A stretch of DNA of 52,836 bases from Parcubacteria group bacterium (lineage in GTDB: Bacteria > Patescibacteriota > Minisyncoccia > UBA10092). The notes below the pieces were generated by a model. The model ran no database searches and was not told where the DNA came from. It worked only from the letters and a program-made list of their open reading frames with translations. A program made the position numbers and the translations under genes. Where the stretch lies: NCBI GenBank assembly GCA_016188835.1, contig JACPHB010000014.1, positions 1 through 52,836 on the forward strand, in the 5' to 3' direction. Within the stretch, counting starts at the first letter, position 1; every line of letters begins with the position of its first letter. This document shows positions 39,810-46,498 of this stretch, in pieces.

Positions 39810-42386
39810 TCACGCCCCGTGACACCTTTTATATTTCTTTCCGGAGCCGCAGGGGCAGGGGTCATTTCGGCTCGGCTCTTTCGCTGATATAGCTGATTTT
39901 AACGCTCCGAAATTTTGCTGTGCAAAATTTCGGGGCATGGAAACTTTAAAAATCGTCATCGCCACTCGCGCCTCAAAATCTTGCAGAAAATTTTTAAACA
40001 GCCGCTGGCTTTCATTTTTATACTCCACCAATGGATCACGCTGGCCGTATGCCCTAAGCCGCACACTATCGCGCAAATATTCCATGTCTTCCAAATGATT
40101 TGTCCAAAGATTATCCAAAATATTAAGCATTATCATTTTTTCAATCTGCCCCATTATTTCCGGCCCCCCAACTTCTTTTTCTTTAAGATTATAAAATTCT
40201 TCGGCTAAATTTTGATAATAATCAGTGATTTTTTGCCTATCACTGTTTACCATTAAAAATTCTTTATTTTCATCGTTAATCGGAATAATCGTTTTAAGAT
40301 TTTCAAAGATTTCTTCCTTGTCCCATTGTCTCCCATCGCTTTCCGCGGTATGAAAATTAATTATATTACCTATCTGATTTTTTATAACTTTAATTATTTC
40401 CTCCCGAAGCAGACCGGATAAAATATCGTGGCGTTTTTTATAAACCAGAATGCGGTGCTGATTCATCACGTCGTCATACTCTAAAACAAATTTTCTGGCA
40501 TCAAAATTAAAACCTTCAATCTTGGTTTGGGCCGATTCAAGGGCCTTAGAAATTAAACCAGCTTCAATCGGCTGATCTTCCGGTATATTAAGCGTTTCCA
40601 TTAGACCCTTAATCCGCGCGCCGCCGAAAACTTGAAGCAAATTATCTTCTAAAGACACAAAAAATTGCGATGAACCCGGGTCTCCCTGACGGCCACTGCG
40701 TCCTCGCAACTGATTATCAATTCGCCGCGCCTCATGCCGTTCTGTTCCTATAACGTGAAGACCGCCGAGTTCACAAACCCTTCGACTGTGCTCAGGGTCT
40801 TGAGGGTTCCCCCCCAAGATAATATCAACACCGCGGCCGGCCATGTTGGTAGCCACCGTAACCGCTCCAAACCGCCCGGCTTGAGCATGAATTGTCGCCT
40901 CCCTTTCGTGCTGTTTGGCATTTAGCACTTCATGTTTAATGCCTTCCCGCGAAAGCAGTTGAGAAATCTTTTCATTATTTTCAATAGAAATGGTACCGAT
41001 TAAAACCGGCTGGCCAATTTCATAACGCTTTTTAACTTCCGCGACAACGGCGTTTAATTTCGCTTTTTCGGTTTTATAAATCCGGTCTGACAAGTTTTTG
41101 CGAATCATCGGTTTATTGGTCGGCACAATAACAACTCCAAGTTGATAAACCTTGTGGAATTCTTCGGCCGAAGTGGCTGCCGTTCCCGTCATACCAGCTA
41201 ATTTATCATAGCCCCGGAAAAAATTTTGAAAAGTAATAGTGGCCAAAGTTTTTGACTCCTGTTGAACCTTAACGCCTTCCTTGGCTTCAATGGCCTGATG
41301 TAATCCTTCAGAATAACGGCGGCCTGCTAAAAGCCGGCCGGTAAATTCATCAACGATGATTATTTCTCCATCTTTTACGACATAGTCCTTGTCTTTATGA
41401 AATAAGGCTTGAGCTTTTAACGCGGTTTCAAGATGATGGACATAACGCGCTCCTTTTTCATCATAAATATTCCCGATTCCGAGTATATTTTCCACTTTAC
41501 TCAATCCCGCATCGGTGATTACGGCGGTTCGCATTTTTAAATCAACGTTGTAATCATCATTTTCTTTAAGGCGCGGCACGATGCGAGAAAAGGTCTCATA
41601 CAGCTTTGGCGATTCGGCATCGGGCATTGAAATAATTAAAGGCGTCCGCGCTTCATCAATTAAAATACTGTCAACCTCGTCAACAATCGCGAAGCTTCGT
41701 TTCGGACTTATTATTTGAGACATATCGCTAACAATGTTGTCGCGCAAATAATCAAAACCGAATTCGGTATTAGTGCCATAAACCACGTTACAACTATAAG
41801 CATCTTTTTTTGACGCCGGCCGCAAAAATTCATGAATTATTTTAAAACCTCCGGTTTCATCGCGGGCTTCGTCTTGTTTTTTCCCCGTATGCGCCAGATC
41901 ATATATATAGCTTCCGTCAGAATTAATACATCCGACACTCAAACCCAAAAAATCATATATTTGCCCCATCCATGCCGTATCGCGCCTTGCCAAATAATCA
42001 TTAACGGTAACAATATGAACGCTGTTTTTTAGGGCGTTTAAATACACGGGCAAAGTAGCAGTTAAAGTTTTGCCTTCGCCGGTTGCCATTTGAGCGATTT
42101 TCCCCTGGTGAAGCGCCAGGCCGCCGATAAGCTGGGCATCAAAATGCCGCTGTTTAAGCGTTCTTTTGGCTGTTTCCCTAACCGCGGCAAAGGCCTCGGG
42201 CAAAATATCATCAAGTGTTTCTTCCGATAATAGGCGTTTTTTAAAATCCTCGGTTTTGTTTTTTAATTCTTCGTCTGAAAGCTTAATAAACGCTTCTTCA
42301 AAAGCGTTTATTTTTTCAACAATCGGTTTTACGCCATTAAGATATTTCTGATTGGCATCCCCAAAAATTTTAGATAAAATACTCAT
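39810..42386 (-). CDS. secA: Preprotein translocase motor ATPase SecA
   Basis: Motor of Sec protein export. Walker A is QMATGEGKTLTATLP, Walker B is FAIVDEVDSILIDEARTPLI, the helicase C half has MAGRGVDIILGG and RRIDNQLRGRSGRQGDPGSS, and the C terminus has the zinc-binding DPCPCGSGKKYKRCHG (CxCxSGxxxxxCH) that contacts SecB or the membrane. 858 residues, full length. The segment after GGN is encoded by a CCTGAGC/GTCGAAGG repeat (QDPEHSRRV) without change in length. It converges on the phosphoglycosyl transferase gene, 7 nt away. Confidence 0.97.
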   Translation of the reverse strand: MSILSKIFGDANQKYLNGVKPIVEKINAFEEAFIKLSDEELKNKTEDFKKRLLSEETLDDILPEAFAAVRETAKRTLKQRHFDAQLIGGLALHQGKIAQMATGEGKTLTATLPVYLNALKNSVHIVTVNDYLARRDTAWMGQIYDFLGLSVGCINSDGSYIYDLAHTGKKQDEARDETGGFKIIHEFLRPASKKDAYSCNVVYGTNTEFGFDYLRDNIVSDMSQIISPKRSFAIVDEVDSILIDEARTPLIISMPDAESPKLYETFSRIVPRLKENDDYNVDLKMRTAVITDAGLSKVENILGIGNIYDEKGARYVHHLETALKAQALFHKDKDYVVKDGEIIIVDEFTGRLLAGRRYSEGLHQAIEAKEGVKVQQESKTLATITFQNFFRGYDKLAGMTGTAATSAEEFHKVYQLGVVIVPTNKPMIRKNLSDRIYKTEKAKLNAVVAEVKKRYEIGQPVLIGTISIENNEKISQLLSREGIKHEVLNAKQHEREATIHAQAGRFGAVTVATNMAGRGVDIILGGNPQDPEHSRRVCELGGLHVIGTERHEARRIDNQLRGRSGRQGDPGSSQFFVSLEDNLLQVFGGARIKGLMETLNIPEDQPIEAGLISKALESAQTKIEGFNFDARKFVLEYDDVMNQHRILVYKKRHDILSGLLREEIIKVIKNQIGNIINFHTAESDGRQWDKEEIFENLKTIIPINDENKEFLMVNSDRQKITDYYQNLAEEFYNLKEKEVGGPEIMGQIEKMIMLNILDNLWTNHLEDMEYLRDSVRLRAYGQRDPLVEYKNESQRLFKNFLQDFEARVAMTIFKVSMPRNFAQQNFGALKSAISAKEPSRNDPCPCGSGKKYKRCHGA
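40776..40798. repeat. CCTGAGC/GTCGAA repeat, inside secA
   Basis: Plus-strand AACCCTTCGACTGTGCTCAG then GGT, a copy of the family also found at 28722, 45226 and 46782. In secA it encodes DPEHSRRV, at a place where homologues have DPEEAKKV-like residues of the same length, so it appears to have replaced sequence, not only added it. Confidence 0.75.
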
Positions 42387-42419
42387 TTTATGATCTTATA
42401 ATACGCCTAAATTTATCAT

Positions 42420-42449
42420 TTGACAATTAAACTTTAGTTTAATTATAAT
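42420..42449 (+). promoter_or_regulatory. Consensus promoter with dyad in the spacer
   Basis: A perfect TTGACA (42420-42425), an 18-bp spacer and a perfect TATAAT (42444-42449). The spacer holds a near-perfect dyad AATTAAACT/AGTTTAATT (42425-42444), as expected for a repressor site. It drives the 42490-42873 gene. Confidence 0.8.
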
Positions 42450-42489
42450 GTAACTATTGTTTTGATTTTATCAAAAACAGGAGGTTTTG

Positions 42490-42873
42490 ATGGAAATCTT
42501 CAAATTGACACAAGAAAACATTCATCCAAAAATTGTTGAGTTCTTTGAAAAAATAAAAAAGTGGCACGAAGAAAATGGTTATCGATATGGTGCTCAAACT
42601 ATTGATGATGTTTTAGAACAATGTATTGTAGTAGATACCGGAACTTTTATAATTCTTATACAAGATGGCGGAGAAAAATATCACGAGAATTGCGGAGTGG
42701 TTGTTTTTAATAAAAATGGCATCATAATTGATTCACGAATTTATTTCAATCCAATTGAAGGACAAAAAGTGCCCAAAAAAGCGTTTATCGGAATTCCCAT
42801 TATTGATGGCTCAAAAGTAATGAAATTTAAACCACACAGAAAGAAAGAAAAACAATTCCAACCTCCAATTTAA
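42490..42873 (+). CDS. Hypothetical protein (127 residues)
   Basis: Not recognised. A soluble alpha/beta protein: a helical start (TQENIHPKIVEFFEKIKKWH), then EQCIVVDTGTFIILIQDGGE, YHENCGVVVFNKNGIIIDSR, and a Lys-rich tail. The start is ATG at 42490, with AGGAGG 6 nt before; a TTG just ahead is less likely. It has a consensus promoter and a terminator, so it is a single-gene unit on the plus strand. The function is unknown. Confidence 0.75.
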   Translation: MEIFKLTQENIHPKIVEFFEKIKKWHEENGYRYGAQTIDDVLEQCIVVDTGTFIILIQDGGEKYHENCGVVVFNKNGIIIDSRIYFNPIEGQKVPKKAFIGIPIIDGSKVMKFKPHRKKEKQFQPPI

Positions 42874-42883
42874 CTAAATTTTT

Positions 42884-42922
42884 TAAACCGCATGGATTTA
42901 CCCAGCGGTTTTTTTATTTTTC
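42884..42922 (+). terminator. Intrinsic terminator of the 42490-42873 gene
   Basis: AAACCGC / GCGGTTT arms around a 13-nt loop, followed by TTTTTATTTTT. Confidence 0.8.
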
Positions 42923-42926
42923 AACT

Positions 42927-42962
42927 TTCGGAAATCAGCAACGATCGTTGGAATATTCCGAA
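42927..42962. repeat. 36-bp nested palindrome, intergenic
   Basis: Outer arms TTCGGAA/TTCCGAA and an inner CAACGATCGTTG, between two convergent terminators. It resembles the coding palindromes in structure but I see no second copy. Confidence 0.6.
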
Positions 42963-43002
42963 AAATACTTTTTTACTAAAAAGATTTTTATAAGGAATAT
43001 TA

Positions 43003-43036
43003 AAAATAAAAAAGAGCCAGTTTTTAATAACTGGCA
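43003..43036 (-). terminator. Intrinsic terminator of the TraB-like gene
   Basis: Minus-strand GCCAGTT/AACTGGC hairpin followed by TCTTTTTTATTTTTAA, 13 nt after the stop codon. Confidence 0.85.
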
Positions 43037-43048
43037 AACTCATTTGGT

Positions 43049-43753
43049 TTAGCAAAACTCCGCAAGATCTGTGTAGGTGGTTTCTTTAACCACCCATCCG
43101 TCTTGCCGGAGTAATTTAACAATACCCTTGACGTGTTTTTCTCCGTAATGGATGAATATATTGCGTCCGTTGGAATTCGCTTTAACTTTGGCTACGGCCA
43201 CTTCATTGCGATAATCCAATATAATTGGTATGGCTTTTTTAAATAGAAACCAAGCAACAAATTTTTTTAAGGACCACTTATCGAAACTGTTCATTAGCGC
43301 ATTAAAGCCACCCCTATTAACAAACTCATCTTTAAATTTCTTCTCGAGTTCTTTCTTTGGCACAATGGTAAAGAGCCAAAGGAGAAAACTGCACCGGAAG
43401 CCGTTCTTATCGAGTTTCCTTGTGAACTCGGCAAAAGTAATATCAGCATTAATTGCATCTTTTGGATATGTAATCTTCTCTTTCTGAAACGAGATACCAA
43501 TAGCCGCTGCAAAAACCGGACATAAGTCAAAGAGAAATAAGAAGAACTTCTTTATCTTACTCTCATTGGCAGTGGCTGCCCTTTTGGGAGGGTCTTTTTT
43601 TACTCCCTCAAAGAAAATCTGATAATTGTTCTTTACTGCCCAATCAATGCCGCTCTGAAGCACTTCGTAGAGTTTATCCGGACCTATATGTATCATCCCT
43701 TGCAAGACAGCTTCTTGATTCCCTCGCCTAAGAACAGTTCGTGATAGACGCAA
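43049..43753 (-). CDS. TraB/GumN-like (TIKI fold) protein
   Basis: A 234-residue protein resembling the TraB/GumN/TIKI family. The first conserved block is QEAVLQGMIHIGPDKLYEVL (His motif), followed by NNYQIFFEGVKKDPP with the conserved Glu, and the last block is IFIHYGEKHVKGIVKLLRQD (GxxHxxGI), as in family members with metal-dependent protease-like sites. The middle is helical and hydrophobic (FFLFLFDLCPVFAAAIGISF). The start is TTG at 43753, supported by AAGGAGG 7 nt before it and by a good promoter. The substrate is unknown. Confidence 0.7.
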   Translation of the reverse strand: MRLSRTVLRRGNQEAVLQGMIHIGPDKLYEVLQSGIDWAVKNNYQIFFEGVKKDPPKRAATANESKIKKFFLFLFDLCPVFAAAIGISFQKEKITYPKDAINADITFAEFTRKLDKNGFRCSFLLWLFTIVPKKELEKKFKDEFVNRGGFNALMNSFDKWSLKKFVAWFLFKKAIPIILDYRNEVAVAKVKANSNGRNIFIHYGEKHVKGIVKLLRQDGWVVKETTYTDLAEFC

Positions 43754-43813
43754 TTTAGGCCTCCTTGCCTTATGTTATGTTAAGAACTTCAAAATAAACA
43801 CAACTATGGCAAT

Positions 43814-43842
43814 TATAACACATATTTAGTATTTAGTAAATA
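43814..43842 (-). promoter_or_regulatory. Promoter of the TraB-like gene
   Basis: Minus-strand TTTACT, a 17-bp spacer and an extended TGTTATAAT -10, about 60 nt before the TTG start. Confidence 0.7.
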
Positions 43843-43867
43843 GCAACTTTTTAATACTAAATTATTA

Positions 43868-43896
43868 TAAATAAAAAACCCCAATAATGGGGGTTA
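43868..43896 (-). terminator. Intrinsic terminator of the arginase-fold gene
   Basis: Minus-strand AACCCCC-ATTATT-GGGGTT followed by TTTTATTTAT. It overlaps the stop codon. Confidence 0.85.
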
Positions 43897-44802
43897 GGAA
43901 ATAATTTCTTTTATCAGTTTGACGCCGAGATCAACAGTGGGGTCGTAGCGCAGAATGCGCTTTCGCCACCAATTAAGCGGGCTTATTTCCACAATATCCG
44001 CGGCTCTTAAGTTTGGCAATCCAATTTTTAACTGTTTTACCAAACTAACAAGTTCCGTATCGGTGAAACCACCGGGACTGGGACAGCCGGTTCCCGGCGC
44101 GTAAGCGCCGGAAGCAACATCAATATCAATTGATAAATAAGTTGCCTCCAATTTCCGAAATTTTTCCAAAATGCGAATAACTGAAAAATCATTCATTGTA
44201 AATCCTCCGGGATCCTTGATGGCGCCCATGCGGTAATATTTGATGTTGAATTTATCCAAAAATTCTTTTTCAGATTTTTCCATCTGGCGTAATCCAAGAA
44301 TTAAAACGTTTTCAGGCAAAACGTACTCGTCTTCAATAAGCCAATGAAGCCAGTCGGAATGAATCGGCCAGTCGGCCTTAGAACAGCAATCCGGATGGGC
44401 GTCTAATACAACGAGTCCCGTTTGCTGCCGTCCAAATGTTTGCGATGTTCCAATATATGTTGAAGCGGTGATACTGTGAGAACCGCCCAAAAACAGAATG
44501 TTTGTGTCAAATCCCCAACCTTTCAAATATGATAAGATAGATTTATGCATCTTTCCCCAGCCGTCGGCACTATTTTGGTGTCCGAATCCAAAATCTATCT
44601 CATACCACGGGATATCATCCCAAGACGAAATACCGTTATCGGCCATAAAAACTCTCTGGCGCATAAATTCATTTTTAAGCGCTTGAGGCGCTTTTCTGGC
44701 ATTTTTGGGCTTTGCTATATTTAAAGAACAATATCCCCCGCCATATGGCACTTGGATCACGATCCAGTCCTGTTTAGCTATTTCTGCCTCCGTATTTAAC
44801 AA
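43894..44802 (-). CDS. Arginase/agmatinase-fold ureohydrolase
   Basis: Binuclear-manganese ureohydrolase fold. Metal ligands are visible in ILFLGGSHSIT (His), VVLDAHPDCCS (Asp, His, Asp) and YLSIDIDVASGAYAPGTGCP (two Asp), so all six are kept. The usual GGDHS has Ser for Asp, and the DPxxAPG stretch is SGAYAPG, so the substrate may differ from arginine or agmatine; formimidoylglutamase-type or other guanidino substrates are possible. 302 residues. The start is TTG at 44802, with no clear ribosome binding site, so the 5' end is uncertain. Confidence 0.8.
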   Translation of the reverse strand: MLNTEAEIAKQDWIVIQVPYGGGYCSLNIAKPKNARKAPQALKNEFMRQRVFMADNGISSWDDIPWYEIDFGFGHQNSADGWGKMHKSILSYLKGWGFDTNILFLGGSHSITASTYIGTSQTFGRQQTGLVVLDAHPDCCSKADWPIHSDWLHWLIEDEYVLPENVLILGLRQMEKSEKEFLDKFNIKYYRMGAIKDPGGFTMNDFSVIRILEKFRKLEATYLSIDIDVASGAYAPGTGCPSPGGFTDTELVSLVKQLKIGLPNLRAADIVEISPLNWWRKRILRYDPTVDLGVKLIKEIIS

Positions 44803-44860
44803 TAATATCGGCGATTAGCAGATATTATAACAGGCAGTGAGGGAAAAAGCAAAATTTATT

Positions 44861-45217
44861 TTATTCGCCTTTTAAAAGTTTTTTTAGCGTTCGGGCGCCT
44901 TTTTTATAAAGCGATAAATTTTTTTCTTTGTTTATTTTTATTTCCTTTTGCAACTCACTTCTTATCGCGTCAATCGCTACCCGCAAATCCCACTTTTCGG
45001 CAACCGCTCTTATTAATCGTCCGGGAATTTTTAAATTGACTTCGGCTCTGAAAATATCGCCTTTTTGGTGATGGTTCGTTATTTTACCAAGTTCAACGTC
45101 GGCAGATATGCTTTCGTCGCCGGGCAAAAATTTATCCAAAGAATTCAGCTTTTGTTCAAGATAATTTTTAATACTCGGCGTTAAGCTAAAATTTTTTGTT
45201 TTTAAATTAATTTTCAT
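44861..45217 (-). CDS. hpf: Ribosome hibernation promoting factor (short HPF/RaiA type)
   Basis: Binds the 30S decoding centre in stationary phase and blocks translation. The 118 residues are a single short-form domain: MKINLKTKNFSLTPSIKNYL, then SADVELGKITNHHQKGDIFR, AEVNLKIPGRLIRAVAEKWD and LRVAIDAIRSELQKEIKINK, with a basic tail, and without the dimerisation domain of long HPF. There is no clear Shine-Dalgarno; the leader contains a CCTGAGC repeat, a hairpin and a large structured region with its own -10, so expression may be controlled by leader RNA. Confidence 0.88.
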   Translation of the reverse strand: MKINLKTKNFSLTPSIKNYLEQKLNSLDKFLPGDESISADVELGKITNHHQKGDIFRAEVNLKIPGRLIRAVAEKWDLRVAIDAIRSELQKEIKINKEKNLSLYKKGARTLKKLLKGE

Positions 45218-45225
45218 ATTGGTTC

Positions 45226-45276
45226 GACCCGTTCGATAAAACTCAGGGTCGCTCTGAACGGAGTTGAATGAGCGAC
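45226..45276. repeat. CCTGAGC/CGAACGGG repeat plus adjacent hairpin in the hpf leader
   Basis: GACCCGTTCGATAAAACTCA then GGGTC at 45226-45250 belongs to the same family as copies in the DUF5671, secA and nifS-like genes. It is joined to a hairpin GTCGCTC/GAGCGAC (45248-45276). This is the only intergenic copy. Confidence 0.75.
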
Positions 45277-45284
45277 TTAACTCA

Positions 45285-45395
45285 CCACAAGTAATTCGGC
45301 TCTTAAAGGGACTCGGGAGTGGCTAACCCCAATTCAAATGTTTTTAAGTGGGTTGTCAGTAAACACCGAGCCCCTTTAAAAGTCGAATCTGCCAA
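45285..45395 (-). ncRNA. Structured leader RNA of hpf (candidate)
   Basis: On the minus strand a 24-bp helix (45366-45389 with 45293-45316; 20 Watson-Crick pairs, 3 G-U, 1 mismatch) encloses a 49-nt loop with an inner helix based on AACCC/GGGTT. The G-U pattern fits a minus-strand RNA somewhat better than the opposite strand. A TATAAT at 45400-45405 would start transcription right at the helix. Bacterial raiA/hpf genes in Firmicutes and Actinobacteria are known to be preceded by the raiA-motif RNA; whether this is related cannot be judged without a covariance search. Confidence 0.55.
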
Positions 45396-45399
45396 TTTG

Positions 45400-45405
45400 A
45401 TTATA
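45400..45405 (-). promoter_or_regulatory. -10 element in front of the hpf leader RNA
   Basis: Perfect TATAAT on the minus strand, with a weak T-rich -35 region overlapping the terminator U-tract upstream. The predicted start site is near 45393, at the base of the long helix. Confidence 0.5.
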
Positions 45406-45429
45406 TAACACAATAACAATATAAAAAAG

Positions 45430-45502
45430 CTCAAAGCCCCGTAAAACGGGGCTTTGCGCCAACATTGAATGGTCATCGCCTTTCGGCGAAATAACCCACT
45501 TA
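45430..45502 (-). ncRNA. Short transcript of about 70-75 nt: small RNA or attenuated leader (candidate)
   Basis: A promoter at 45508-45536 points into a stretch that ends in a strong intrinsic terminator (AAAGCCCCG/CGGGGCTTT then GAGCTTTTTTAT) about 65 nt later. In between lie a small hairpin TCGCC-GAAA-GGCGA and a 15-codon reading frame (ATGACCATTC...) that runs into the terminator stem. This could be a small RNA, or a terminated leader upstream of hpf. Confidence 0.55.
45435..45457 (-). terminator. Intrinsic terminator upstream of the hpf leader
   Basis: AAAGCCCCG-TTTTA-CGGGGCTTT followed by GAGCTTTTTTAT on the minus strand. It separates the small-RNA candidate and the upstream operon from hpf. 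Confidence 0.85.
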
Positions 45503-45507
45503 TCCAC

Positions 45508-45536
45508 AGTATAGCATATCTAAAAAATTTTGTCCA
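45508..45536 (-). promoter_or_regulatory. Promoter of the small-RNA candidate, with DnaA-box-like site
   Basis: Minus-strand TGGACA (45531-45536), a 17-bp spacer and TATACT (45508-45513). The -10 overlaps a perfect TTATCCACA DnaA-box sequence at 45500-45508, which therefore covers the predicted start site. Confidence 0.65.
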
Positions 45537-45545
45537 CCTCCTATA

Positions 45546-46022
45546 CTAAAGCGAAATTATTTTCCAAAGGCCTTTTTGATTTTTTATAAGTTCCAGCGCC
45601 GCCGCGGTTTGGCCGGTCTCATCAATAATTTCAAAATAATAATGGGTTTCGTTCGAGGACTTGCCTAGCTTAATATTTTTTAAATCTTTTATTAAATCAC
45701 TTAATAAATTGGTAGTGTTAAGCCTTTCTAAATCTTCCGACACGACTTCCCTATTTTCCGGAATAAAATATTTTGCCGCCAAAGTTAAATCATTTTTTTC
45801 TAAGGCAAAAATTAATAATTTTAAAGTTTCTTGCGGCGTTTTACCGCCGAAATCAGAAAATCCGTCAGTAATATTTTTATTTATTGGGGCTTTAGCGGGA
45901 AGGTTGTTTTTATTGTTAATACTAATATTGGGACCGCTTAAAAACCACAATCCTAAAAATCCGATTGATAAAATGGATATTAAAACAATAACGCTTCTTA
46001 ATATACCTTTGGAGGAAGCCAT
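45546..46022 (-). CDS. Membrane-anchored hypothetical protein (NTF2-like)
   Basis: A 158-residue protein with an N-terminal transmembrane helix (about residues 9-29), a polar linker and a domain with TPQETLKLLIFALEKNDLTL, AAKYFIPENREVVSEDLERL and a C-terminal strand pair (YYFEIIDETGQTAAALELIK, GLWKIISL). The order of helices followed by strands ending in W-K-I recalls NTF2-like (DUF4878-type) domains, a resemblance only. Its start overlaps the end of the upstream membrane-protein gene by 25 nt, so the two are coupled. The function is unknown. Confidence 0.65.
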   Translation of the reverse strand: MASSKGILRSVIVLISILSIGFLGLWFLSGPNISINNKNNLPAKAPINKNITDGFSDFGGKTPQETLKLLIFALEKNDLTLAAKYFIPENREVVSEDLERLNTTNLLSDLIKDLKNIKLGKSSNETHYYFEIIDETGQTAAALELIKNQKGLWKIISL

Positions 46023-46489
46023 GAGCTTATTAAAATAAAAATTGTAATTAAAGCAATTCCGGCTACAATATCTTTTATTATAACTTTTTTGATTTTTATA
46101 CTAAAGGCGAATAAATTATCATTTGCCGGCTTTCCGAAATATTCTCTGTAAATATCCAGCGTTACCGCAAAAATCACCGAGAGTATTCCTCCTAAAATAT
46201 AAAAAGGAAACGGCATAAAAGAAATGCTCCAAATCAACTCGCTAAAACCTAAAACAAAAATAACAGAAATTACAAAAATTTGCTTTTTACTTTTTAATCC
46301 TATCAATTCTCCGGCTCGCCTGAAAGTTAAAAAATTTTGCCAAAACGTTAAAAAGATCAAAAAACTTAGAATCATTAGTCCGGAAAAAAAACCGATGGCT
46401 TGATATAAAATTAGATACAAAATAAAACTGGATGATAAAAATATAAAGACCGAAGAAATAATAAAAAAGGTTTGGGAGGAAATTTTCAT
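45998..46489 (-). CDS. Integral membrane protein, hypothetical
   Basis: A 163-residue protein with about five predicted membrane helices, without any catalytic motif I can see. Loops are short and basic (RRAGELIGLKSKKQ, REYFGKPANDN), placing them in the cytoplasm by the positive-inside rule. It lies 9 nt downstream of the cysteine desulfurase gene and overlaps the next gene by 25 nt. The function is unknown. Confidence 0.65.
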   Translation of the reverse strand: MKISSQTFFIISSVFIFLSSSFILYLILYQAIGFFSGLMILSFLIFLTFWQNFLTFRRAGELIGLKSKKQIFVISVIFVLGFSELIWSISFMPFPFYILGGILSVIFAVTLDIYREYFGKPANDNLFAFSIKIKKVIIKDIVAGIALITIFILISSWLPPKVY

Positions 46490-46498
46490 TTGTAATTT

